NCBI GenBank assembly: GCA_032191485.1
Contig: JAVDOI010000004.1
Coordinates: 20,733,443 to 20,797,442, forward strand
Length of the DNA stretch: 64,000 nucleotides
Source of the DNA: Leptoclinus maculatus
Lineage: Eukaryota > Chordata > Actinopteri > Perciformes > Stichaeidae
Direction: 5' to 3'
Each line of letters opens with the position of its first letter. Positions within the stretch are counted from its first letter, which is position 1. Shown here in pieces: positions 12,456 to 23,766 of this stretch. Under the pieces are notes generated by a model. The model was not told where the DNA came from. It did not search any database and saw nothing but the letters and a program-made list of their open reading frames with translations. A program made the translations under genes and the position numbers.

Positions 12456-12799
12456 GCAGACAGGAAGTGATGTCATTATTCCAGAATAAACAACATGATA
12501 AGATTAGAATGTAAACACATGAACATAAACAGTCTGAACTTTAATCAGTTCGCCTGTCTGAAATCTGATGAATGACCTGAACCCGCCTCCCCGTCACAGG
12601 ACCTGGATCCAATCCACCCGACCTCCAGAGACCTGCACAGATTAAACCGTAAATCACAGCGAGGCATGCTGGGAGCTGTGACATCACAGGTGTGGACGTG
12701 AGACGCTTTAAAACAAACCGTCAGACAACCGTCCAATCAGATTCCTCCTCCTCCGCTGAGTCATCAAACAGAAATCTGATGTGTCACAGAAACACCAAC

Positions 12800-13275
12800 T
12801 GAAGGAGGAAGGAATGAAGGATGGAGGGAGGGAAGGACGGGAGGAAGGAAGGAATAATGGAAGGAAGGAAGGGAGGATGGAAGGAAGGAGGGAGGGAAGA
12901 AAAAAATATTAAAGTACATCAAGTACATTTATTGAAGTGCTATTTTGAGGTAAATGAGTATTTTCCTTTTAAAGTACTTTATACAATTCAAAGGGAAATA
13001 TTCTTAGAAGTACTCAGACCTTTTACTGCAGTAAAAGTACTAACACCACCATGTAGAAATACTCAGTCTAAAGTCCAAAGTACAAGGATCAAAATATACT
13101 TCAAGTACTCATTATGCAGAATAATATATATATATTATATTATACAGACTTTATATTCTGCTGGTAGTTTCTTCTCTAATAAAACATCATCATTTATAAT
13201 CTAAATTATGTAAAGTAAAGTTATTAAATATATATAACAGAGTAAAAAGTACAATATTTACTTTGAGGAGAAGTA
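12800..13275. repeat. GGAA tract and AGTAC-rich interspersed repeat (left part)
   Basis: 12800-12900 is a GGAAGGAAGGGAGG tract. 12905-13275 is rich in AAGTACATTTA, TACTTTATAC and AGTACT words, the hallmark of a common teleost interspersed repeat. The repeat is interrupted at 13278 by the Harbinger-like element and appears to resume at 15054-15120. Related sequence occurs at 40132-40345 and 42738-43180. Family assignment is uncertain. Confidence 0.6.
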
Positions 13276-13278
13276 TAA

Positions 13279-15050
13279 GGGGCCGTCCAGAGTTTTCAAC
13301 ATTTTCACGGTCGTACAAAGCGTACGACGGGGGGGGGGGGGGGTTGTCACTCATGTACGACTTTAAAGTTTCGTAAAATGTCGATATTTTTCGGTGAACG
13401 GAACTTGCATTTTTTAACGCCTAGCGAGCGGCATCTCGTGCAAACACTCTCTAATGCTGCGGATTGAGTCGAATCGAGTTTCTTTGCGACGTCCACGCCG
13501 TTTCCCAAAAATGTAACGGCCGCGCGAGAGCCTGTCAGACGCTGAAAGAGCTGCAACAAAGCGCTGCAGGAACGCCCGAGCCGGTGGGGGGGGGGGGGGG
13601 GGGTCTCCGAGCACCTTGCTTGTGCATGGAGGAGAGCGAGGCAAGGACGATAACAACAACAACATTGGGGGGAAATTGCACCAGTGCCCGGTGTGCAGTG
13701 AGCTGTTCCCGACTCGCTATCAACTTCTGAAACATCAGAAACTTATGGAAGCCCATTCCTGCCAGCAAAAAAAAAAAAAAAATCACAAAAAAAAAAGAAA
13801 AAAAAAGAAGATCACTAAAAAAAAAGAAAAGAAAAAAATGTAATTCACAAAAAAAAAAAAAATAATTCTAATTATTTTTTAATTTTTTTTAATTTTACTT
13901 TTTTTCCACCAGCAAAAAAAAACAAAAAACGTTTGGTGCATCCATCTGTAACCATAACACTGACCAGATTTTTCCAGTTGCTATAGAAAGTCGAAATTAT
14001 GAGATACTTTAACACAACAGTCATAGAAGCAGCTATGACATATGAATGGATTGTGAGTACATTGAAGACTTCTTTAAAACGTGGCTTTACAACACATGAA
14101 ATACAGATGATGTTTCACATGGATTGTAAGGAGCAAACGCACCCTTGAATAGAATGTTAAGCAAGAAGCAGCTCTGGAGTATAAAGAATGAAACCAATGT
14201 GGCTAAGGTGGCGACCAATAAACAGCAACTGGAAACATCTTTTTTTTTTTTTTTTTTTGCTGACAAGAGAAAAAGTAAAAAATATATATATATATTTCAT
14301 TTTTTTGTGAATTAATTATTATTATTATTATTTTTTTTATGAATTCATTTTTTTTTTTTTTGTGATCTTATTTCATTTGTTTTTGCTGGCGTGAATGGGC
14401 TTCCATAGTTTATTGGTCGCCACCTCAGCCACATTGGTTTCATTCTTTATACTCCAGAGCTGCTTCTTGCTTAACATTCTATTCAAGGGTGCGTTTGCTC
14501 AGTACAATCCATGTGAAACATCATCTGTATTTCATGTGTTGTAAAGCCACGTTTTAAAGAAGTCTTCAATGTACTCACAATCCATTCATATGTCATAGCT
14601 GCTTCTATGACTGTTGTGTTAAAGTATCTCATAATTTCGACTTTCTATAGCAACTGGAAAAATCTGGTCAGTGTTATGGTTACAGATGGATGCACCATTT
14701 TTTTTTGCTGGTGGAAAGTAAAATAAAATCAAAAAAAATTATTAGAATTATTATTTTTTTTTTGGTGATCTTATTTTTTTTTTGCTGGTAGGAATGGGCT
14801 TCCATAGAAACGGACTCAGCACAAACTAAAAACAATTTTAAAGTGGTTTTAATAATAAATTGTTGGATACATATCTTCTATATACATATTATTGTGTTTG
14901 TGTCTATAGTTGAGACTCCTAAAATCTAGACCTCTGTCATGTAATGTGATAAAAATGTTGATATGTACTACTTTGGGGGGGGGGGGGGGGGTCTGGAAAA
15001 GTAGTACTCTTTGTACTACTGTGAAAATGTTGATAACTTTGGATGACCCC
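13279..15050. mobile_element. PIF/Harbinger-like DNA transposon with internal foldback
   Basis: 1772-bp element. Its ends GGGGCCGTCCAGAGTTTTCA (left) and, as reverse complement, GGGGTCATCCAAAGTTATCA (right) form imperfect terminal inverted repeats of more than 45 bp. It is flanked by TAA on both sides (13276-13278, 15051-15053), the 3-bp duplication expected for PIF/Harbinger. A C2H2-like fragment (C-P-V-C-x12-H-x6-H, around 13683-13755) is visible, but there is no transposase. G-runs follow both termini. Most of the interior is a large inverted repeat, described separately. A shortened, inverted relative lies at 16664-16892. The superfamily call rests on the TSD and terminus only. Confidence 0.72.
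13744..14806. repeat. Long inverted repeat (foldback), arms ~400-480 bp
   Basis: Left arm 13744-14223 and right arm 14408-14806 are reverse complements of each other. For example, GGTGGCGACCAATAAAC at the inner end of the left arm matches GTTTATTGGTCGCCACC of the right arm. Only scattered mismatches are seen outside the A/T homopolymer tracts, where the left arm is about 80 nt longer. The spacer of about 184 bp is T-rich. Transcription through this segment would give a very long RNA hairpin. Confidence 0.88.
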
Positions 15051-15053
15051 TAA

Positions 15054-15148
15054 AGTACTATGAAATAGAAAAACTCAAGTTACCTCAAAGTAGTACATAA
15101 GTAAAAAACTCTTACAGTCAGCTGTTTGGACTGATAATGATGATGATC

Positions 15149-15180
<32 letters not shown>

Positions 15181-15840
15181 GATGGTGAACCTGCTCGTAC
15201 ACAGAGCCTCCCTCCATTAGAGTGATGAGTGATGATGTGAGAGCTGAGTGGACGGAGGTCAGTGAACGCATCGCCCGTTAGCGTCACCCGATCCCGCAGC
15301 TAACTGAGTTAGCGTGCACTTTGCTAATAGTATTAGGGAAGACGAAGAGAAGGAAGGTCTTCACTCTGGATGTTTCCAGCTGATCGACCTCCAGCAGGCC
15401 CGCACACTCTGATGATGCCTTCAGGTCACACAGAAATAATCACCGCTGTGATTCAGCAGTTGAGAGTAACGGACTCATAACACGATCATATGGAGCGTTT
15501 GAGGCCAAAATAAAAACGTGACGCTTTCAGGAAGCTTCACGACGAATAAAGACTTTCATTGAAATCACTTTATTTATTTATTACCAAGATACAAAAAATA
15601 AACCAAGCTTCTTAGAAGTCTTTGTTAATATTCACTGACTCAACATAAAGTCATATTTACTTTCCTTTATTGAAACTCTCTGTTAACTAACAAACAACTG
15701 CTCATTCAGCTCGTTGCTGGATCCTCCCCCAAAGTATTCTGAGTAAAATAGATGGATGGGGATCGAAGAGAGCCGAACTAATGAGTCCTGTAACCAGACA
15801 TGACTCAGTTTGGTTTCCTTCAATATTTAGTCCTGGTTTG
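15054..15840. other. Non-coding stretch with a (GAT)n tract
   Basis: 15054-15120 continues the AGTAC-rich repeat interrupted by the transposon. 15135-15190 is a GATGAT tract. The remainder is unique sequence with no recognisable coding region. Confidence 0.5.
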
Positions 15841-16370
15841 GTCCAGGTTCCTTTATAAGTTCCTTTATAGTCTATGTGACCGTGGTGGAGTTCCTTTATA
15901 GGCTAACGTGAAGTCACGTGACCGTGGTGGAGTTCCTTTATAGGCTAACGTGAAGTCACGTGACCGTGGTGGAGTTCCTTTATAGCCTAACGTGAAGTCA
16001 CGTGACCGTGGTGGAGTTCCTTTATAGACTAACGTGAAGTCACGTGACCGTGGTGGAGTTCATTTATAGGCTAACGTGAAGTCACGTGACTGTGGTGGAG
16101 TTCCTTTATAGACTAACGTGAAGTCACGTGACCGTGGTGGAGTTCCTTTATAGGCTAACGTGAAGTCACGTGACCGTGGTGGAGTTCCTTTATAGGCTAA
16201 CGTGAAGTCACGTGACCGTGGTGGAGTTCATTTATAGACTAACGTGAAGTCACGTGACCGTGGTGGAGTTCCTTTATAGGCTAACGTGAAGTCACGTGAC
16301 CGTGGTGGAGTTCCTTTATAGGCTAACGTGAAGTCACGTGACCGTGGTGGAGTTCCTTTATAGTCTAACG

Positions 16371-17493
16371 CAGCGGTTCCCAAACTTTTTAAGCCACGCA
16401 CCCCCTTCTACATCCCGACCGGGTTCACGCACCCCCAATCCCCCACACCATAAAAAAAACAAAGCAACAGAGCCTATTTATAGCCGCATAAAAATCGGAC
16501 CAATGAGAGAACAGTTTGCTTGCGCGCCGTTTGTTTACAAGATTTAGTCCGCTGTTAAATGTTGCAGTGTGAACTGTCACGACCCGGCTCAAAAGGCCGC
16601 AACATGAGGGAGACAAGACGAGTTTAAAAGTAATAAATAGACATTTATTTAAGGAACCAGTAAGGGGTCATCCAAAGTTATCAACATTTTCACAGTAGTA
16701 CAAAGAGTACTACTTTTCCAGACCCCCCCCGCCCAAAGTAGTACATATCAACATTTTTATCACATTACATGACAGAGGTCTAGATTTTAGGAGTCCCAAC
16801 TATAGACACAAACACAATTAAAAAAATGCAAGTTCCGTTCACCGAAAAATATCGACATTTTACGAAACTTTAAAGTCGTACATGAGTGACTTTGTACCAG
16901 TCTGACCCAGTCTGATGCTCACTCTCGTTTCCTCTTTTTTTCACCTTGACTCCGCGATGGGCCTATGTGCTCCCGATTTGTCTGTGATATCCCTTCTTCC
17001 TTTTCGGTCTCCTCCGTCTCATCTTTCTCTGACTCCCGCACGATTTCTTCTCCCGGTCTCTCCCCAACGCACCTCTCCGTTTCTCTCGCCTCACTCTCTC
17101 TCTGTCCCTCTCCTCTTTTATGACTGATAGCTTCAGATGTCCCACCTGACAGTTTCCCCGATTTCAGCCAGTTTAGCATATTTGCATGAATGTTGCTGAA
17201 TGAATGAAGTTAGCTGTTAGCTGACGTTAGCTGCACAAACTAGGCTAGCTAGTGTGTACGTAAAAGACAGTCTGGCGGAGGAGCTGAAGTGCAAGTTTTT
17301 AATTTTAAATTTAAATCTTACAAAGGGAATTTTTATAATTCATGTTTTTATTTTGTGAAAAATCCCACTTAAATTTTTTAAAATCATATTTAATATTAAT
17401 TATTACACCATTAGACCACCATTACATTTTTCCTCTCGCGCACCCCCTAGAGGCAGCTTGCACACCCTGCGCACCACACTTTGGGAATCCCTG
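16371..17493. mobile_element. hAT-type non-autonomous transposon with perfect 8-bp TSD
   Basis: 1123-bp element beginning CAGCGGTTCCCAAACTTTTT and ending in CACTTTGGGAATCCCTG. These termini are the imperfect inverted CAGNGGTTCCCAAA type common to hAT elements. The flanking GTCTAACG at 16363-16370 and 17494-17501 is a perfect 8-bp duplication of minisatellite sequence. No transposase frame survives. It contains a nested Harbinger-like fragment at 16664-16892. Confidence 0.93.
16664..16892. mobile_element. Deleted, inverted copy of the Harbinger-like element
   Basis: Starts GGGGTCATCCAAAGTTATCA right after a TAA. Read on the minus strand, it joins sequence equivalent to 13360-13416 directly to sequence equivalent to 14893-15050, so about 1.5 kb of interior including the whole foldback is missing. 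The other terminal repeat (about 80 bp) is also absent. It is a truncated MITE-like derivative sitting inside the hAT element. Confidence 0.8.
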
Positions 17494-17665
17494 GTCTAAC
17501 GTGAAGTCACGTGATCGTGGTGGAGTTTCTTTATAGACTAATGTGAAGTCGCGTGACCGAGGAGGAGTTCCTTTATAGGCTAACGTGAAGTCACGTGACC
17601 GTGGTGGAGTTCCTTTATAGGCTAACGTGAAGTCATGTGACCGTGGTGGAGTTCCTTTTTAGACT

Positions 17666-18382
17666 AAATATTAAAACACACTGACAGATACTATCTGAGA
17701 TTATTAATACACACTGATAGATACTACGGATTGATCCCTCCCAATGACAGTGTGTGTGAGTGTGTGTGTGTGTGTGTGTGTGAGAGTGTGTGTGTGTGTG
17801 TGTGTGTGAGTGTGTGTGTGTGTGAGTGTGTGAGTGTGTGAGTGTGGGTGTGAGTGTGTGTGTATGTGTGTGTTAATATTTTCAGCATCAGTCTCATTCA
17901 TCTCTTCGTCTCTTCTGTTTTAAAATACTGGGACTCCAGCAGAAATACTAATGTTTGTACTATTAAGTATTATTAGTAGTTTCAGGTGACATGTGACTGA
18001 TCTCAGTAGGTCGACAATGATGAACATGACTTTCATCTGATGTTTGTGTAGTTCAGAGAGAGACTGAACAGAAGAGCTGTTACAGCATGAGGCTCCTCAG
18101 TCGCCCCCTGCTGGTGAAACTGTGACGTCACACGCCTCAATCCTGTTAACATTAATCATTAATAATTTCTTATGAACAAAAACTACTCTAGTTTGTATTT
18201 AAATGTATTACAGTCATGTTTATGTAAACAACCTAGAATACTTTAGAAACCAGACAGGAAGTGTTCTGTAAACAAACAACGCTCCAATAAACACACACTC
18301 ACACTCACACTCACACACACTCACACTCACACTCACACACTCACACATACACGCACGCACACATTCACACTCACACACACCT

Positions 18383-18479
<97 letters not shown>

Positions 18480-18562
18480 TACACTCACACTCACACTCAC
18501 ATACACTCACACTCACACACTCACACATACACGCACGCACACATTCACACTCACACACACCT

Positions 18563-18627
<65 letters not shown>

Positions 18628-19280
18628 TACACTCACACTCACACTCACATACAGGCATTGATCAGTAGTTTCTATGTGCTATTAAATGGAGGCTCTTTAC
18701 AGTTTGAGCAGAATACTGTCGATATGAAGAAATGTATAAATAAATTAACAAAAACAGTGTCAAAATACTTAATTCCCAATGTTTATATAATAAGTGTATG
18801 AACGTCTGGTTTCTTACATTAGCTTGTTGCTAATTGTTGGTGTACAGATTGATGTCAGAGGTGTTTGTTATGTGGAAGCTGATTGGCTGCTGAAGCGGTT
18901 TGTTTTGCGTTTCCTCGACCGTTCGATGGATAGTCAGTCAACTATGACTCCCAAGATGCATTTCACCAACAAACATACAATCACAGAGCATCATATGCTG
19001 TTGTGTGCTACGCTAAAGGCAAAGAAGCATTTTGGATTCTCTGCGCTCTTGTTGACGCCTCTGACTCCAACAGCAGCTGAGGCTCATGGGTATTGTAGTC
19101 TTTTGAGCTGTGAACTAAACTCACAGAAAAATCCTGTTTGTCAGAAACAAAAGTGTAAATAATTTTAACAGGAGGTGAGAACATGAACCTGTGTGATGGT
19201 TACATCATCCAGAAGTCCTGAGTTTCTATGTTGAAAATGAAACTAAATAAACAGGAAGTGACATCACTTCTCTCCGTCAG
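17666..19280. other. CA/GT-rich non-coding stretch upstream of the ephrin exon
   Basis: GT array at 17750-17872 and a complex CA array at 18290-18655. Within the latter, a block with the words ACACATACACGCACGCACAC and CACCTACACGCACAC occurs twice (18341-18480 and 18524-18640). 18660-19280 is unique with no domain seen. It ends in the pyrimidine tract and AG acceptor of the ephrin exon. Confidence 0.6.
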
Positions 19281-22200
19281 GTTCTTTCGGGGCGAGTACA
19301 CGGTGGAGGTGGCCATCAACGACTACCTGGACGTCTACTGTCCACACTACGAGTGGGCGGAGTCAGACGAGCGCATGGAGCAGTACGTGTTGTACATGGT
19401 GAACTATGACGGCTACACTACCTGCGACCACCACAGGAAGGGGTTCAAACGCTGGGAGTGTAACCGTCCACGGAGCACCAGTGGACCGCTGAAGTTCTCT
19501 GAGAAGTTCCAGCTGTTCACCCCCTTCAGCCTGGGCTTCGAGTTCAGACCGGGACACGAGTACTACTACATCTGTAAGTACTACACACCGGGTACCATTA
19601 CATCTGTAAGTACTACACACTGAGTATTAATACATCTGTAAGTACTACACACTGAGTACTACTTCATCTGTAAGTACTACACACCGGGTACCATTACATC
19701 TGTAAGTACTACACACTGAGTATTAATACATCTGTAAGTACTACACACTGAGTACTAATACATCTGTAAGTACTACACACTGAGTACTAATACATCTGTA
19801 AGTACTACACACTGGGTACTACTTCATCTGTAAGTACTACACACTGGGCACTAATAAATCTTTAAGTACTACACACGGTACTACTACATCTGTAAGTACT
19901 GCATACTGGGTACCACTACATCTGTAAGTACTACACACTGAGTACTACTACATTCAATTTCGCACACCGCTGCCGGGCATATTTCTCTCCAACGTCCGCT
20001 CACTGTGCAACAAACTGGACGAACTTCAGCTACTGGTGGGGAGAGACAGAGACTTTTCTTCATCCTCTGTTTTGTGCTTCACTGAGACCTGGCTCTGTGG
20101 ATCGATACCGGACTCTGCGCTCCAGCTGGCTGGCTTCCAGCTGTTCAGAGCGGACCGCGACTCGGAGCTCTCCGGCAAATCGAAGGGTGGAGGAATCTGT
20201 TTCTACTCCAACAGTGGCTGATGTAACGATGTGACAGTGATTCTACAGCACTGTTCTCCTGATCTGGAATCTTTCATTATAAACTGTAAACCCTTTTACT
20301 CCCCCGTGAGTTCACTTCATTCATACTGGTCGGTGTTTACATGCCACCGCAGGGCAACGTGCAGGAGACACAGCGGACACTCGCAGATACGGTGTGTGGA
20401 GCGGACCAACCCGGACTCTTTAGTTATTGTCCTTGGTGACTTTAACAAAGGAAAAATCAGCCATGAACTCCCTAAATACAGACAGTTTATTAAATGCCCA
20501 ACCAGAGAGGAGAACATTCTGGACCACTGTTACACCACAATCAGCGGGGCCTATCACGCCGTCCCTCGTGCTGCACTGGGACTCTCTGACCACGTCATGG
20601 TCCATCTGATTCCTGCTTACAGGCAGAAACTAAAGCTCTGTAAACCTGTGGTGAGGAAACTCAAGCAGTGGACCAGTGAAGCTCTGGAGGATCTTCGGGC
20701 GTGCTTGGACTGTACAGACTGGGACGTTTTCAGGACTGATACCAACAGTCTGGATGAGTACACAGAGGCTGTAACTTCATATATCAGCTTCTGTGAGAAC
20801 AGCTGTGTTCCATCAAGCACCAGGGTGAGTTATAACAACGACAAACCCTGGTTTACAGCAGAACTCAGACAGCTAAGGCTGCACAAGGATCAGGCATTTA
20901 GGAGTGGGGACAAGGACTTGTATAAAGAGGCAACATACAGGTTTAGTAAGGCGGTGAGAGATGCTAAACGTCTGTACTCTGAGAAACTGCAACACCAGCT
21001 CTCAGCAAGTGACTCTGCTTCTGTCTGGAGAGGCCTCAGACAGATCACCAACTACAAGCCTAAAACCCCCCACTCCATGAATGACCTCCACCTGGCAGAC
21101 GAGCTGAACGAGTTCTACTGTAGATTTGAAAGACAATGGGACAGTCCTGACCCCACCCCCCAGAGACGTCAACAGGCTTTTTAAAAAACAGAACCCCCGC
21201 AAAGCAGCCGGCCCAGACTCTGTCTCCCCCTCCACCCTGAAGCATTGTGCTGATCAGCTGTCTAGAGACGTCTTCGGGGCGGCCGTGGCACACTGGGTTA
21301 AGAGGGTTGTCCGGTAACTGTAAGGTCGACGGTTCGATCCTTGGATGGGACGTGTCATGTGTCGAAGTGTCCCTGAGCAAGACACTGAACCCCTAAACTG
21401 CTCCCCGGGCGCTTCTCAGCAGCCCACTGCTCCCTAAGCTAGGGATGGGTTAAATGCAGAGGTAAAATTTCGTGTATGTATATGACAAATAAAATCCTAA
21501 CTTTAACTTTTAACTCAACACCTCCCTGGAGACATGCCACGTACCAACCTACTTCAAGACCTCCACCATCATCCCCATCTCCAAAAAAAACAGGATCACA
21601 GGACTCAATGACTACAGGCCCGTCGCCCTGACCTCTGTGGTTATGAAGTATTTTGAACGCCTAGTCCTGTCCCACCTGAAAACCCTCACTGACCCACTCC
21701 TGGACCCCCTGCAGTTCTCCTACAGAGCCAACAGGTCTGTAGACGATGCAGTCAACATGGCCCTTCCCTTCATCCTCCAGCATCTGGACTCATCAGGAAC
21801 CTACGCCAGGATCCTGTTTGTGGACTTCAGCTCTGCTTCCAACACCATCATCCCGTCTCTGCTGCATGACAAGCTCTCCCAGCTGCATGTGCCCGACTCC
21901 ACCTGCAAGTGGATCACAGACTTCCTGTCTGACAGGAAGCAGCACGTCAAGCTGGGAAAACACATCTCAGCCTCCCGGACCATCAGCACTGGTTCCCCCC
22001 AAGGCTGCGTTCTTTCCCCTCTGCTCTTCTCCCTGTACACCAACAGCTGCACCTCCAGTCACCAGTCCGTCAAGCTCCTGAAGTTTGCAGATGACACCAC
22101 CCTCATTGGACTCATCTCTGGTGGAGATGAGTCCACCTACAGGTGGGAGACTGACCATCTGGTGACCTGGTGCGGTCTGAACAACTTGGTGCTCAACACA

Positions 22201-23097
22201 CTAAAGACAGTGGAGATGGTTGTGGATTTCAGGAAGAACGTAGCCGCACCTGCCCCCATCACCCTGTGTGACTCCCCCGTCGACGCGGTTGAGTCCTTCC
22301 TCTTCCTGGGCTCCACCATAACCCAGGACCTCAAGTGGGAGCTGAACATCAGCTCCATCACCAAGAAGGCTCAGCAGAGGATGTTCTTCCTGAGGCAGCT
22401 GAAGAAATTCAACCTGCCAAAGACAATGGTGCACTTCTACACAGCCATCATTGAGTCCATCCTCTGCTCCTCCATCACGGTCTGGTACGCTGCAGCCACT
22501 GCCAAGGACAAGGGCAGACTGCAGCACATCATTCGCTCTGCTGAGAGGGTGATTGGCTGCAATCTGCCATCCCTCCGGGACTTGTTTGCTTCAAGGTCCC
22601 TGAAGCGAGCAAGAAAGATTGTAGCCGACCCCTCTCACCCTGGACTCAAACTGTACGAGCCCCTTCCATCTGGCAGGAGGCTGCGGTCCATCAGGACCAA
22701 GACCTCCATCAGGACCAAGACCTCCACCAGGACCAAGACCTCACGACACATGAACAGTTTTTTCCATCGGCAGTCGGGCTCATCAACAAAGCCCGGGACC
22801 CCCACTAACTCTGTCATCCCCAGGACAACACTCTGTTTCTTTATTTAAACACACTTGACACTTTACATTACACTTCATCATACTTGTTTATAGTACTGTT
22901 ATCTGTTTGTTGTGCACTTTATTTGATATTCTTTTATATTGTATTGTAAATTTGAATATGTTTTTATTTCTTGCACTGTGTTGATTGTTGTTGATTGTTT
23001 AATGTTATGCACCACCCCCCATGACAAATTCCTTGTATGTGCAACATACATTGGCAATAAAAGGTTTCTGATTCTGATCTGTAAGTACTACACATCG

Positions 23098-23132
<35 letters not shown>

Positions 23133-23437
23133 TTTATATGAGTTTCTGGAGGTTTGGAGGAGCAGCACTGAGTATTTATTCATATTTACGTTGAGCGCCC
23201 CCTGGTGGTTTCTCAGCGTGTTTCCATCTCTCTTCTCATTGGCTCACAGACCATTCCCTTAACGATGCTAGGATAACAGTAGCCTGATAGCTAACTTTGT
23301 TTTCCACACAGTGAGTCGTTAGCATTAGCAGCTGTACTGCTAGTATTCCATGGTATCAGAGTAAATGTACACGTGTTGTAATATAACCAGAATGTTTATG
23401 AAACACAGAAACACACGCTGCTGCCATTATCTGTGTC

Positions 23438-23477
<40 letters not shown>

Positions 23478-23611
23478 TATGTGTGTGTGTGTTTCTGTTG
23501 AGACATAATTTGTCGTCCAACCTGTAAAAAATGTCCTAAATTGTGGCTCATTTGGAGTGAAGGAGCTTCCAGCAGAGAAACAGGCAGTTTGTTTTAAATT
23601 ACACTTAATGG

Positions 23612-23678
<67 letters not shown>

Positions 23679-23699
23679 AGTGTGTGTGTGTGTGTGGGG

Positions 23700-23766
<67 letters not shown>

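Larger units (their letters stand above)
15845..17665. repeat. 42-bp minisatellite carrying GTCACGTGAC, split by a hAT insertion
   Basis: Unit GTTCCTTTATAGGCTAACGT plus GAAGTCACGTGACCGTGGTGGA, 42 bp, with about 11 copies at 15890-16370 and about four more at 17494-17665. The array is interrupted by the hAT element 16371-17493, whose target duplication GTCTAACG belongs to the unit. Twelve copies hold the perfect palindrome GTCACGTGAC. Confidence 0.95.

Noticed and set aside
13616..13843. C2H2 zinc-finger gene
   Set aside because: Only one finger-like motif, followed by poly-Lys from an A-tract inside a transposon; probably a relic of captured or element coding sequence.
21276..21514. tRNA gene
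   Set aside because: Only box A and box B of a tRNA-derived SINE head are present; there is no complete cloverleaf, and a SINE body and tail follow.
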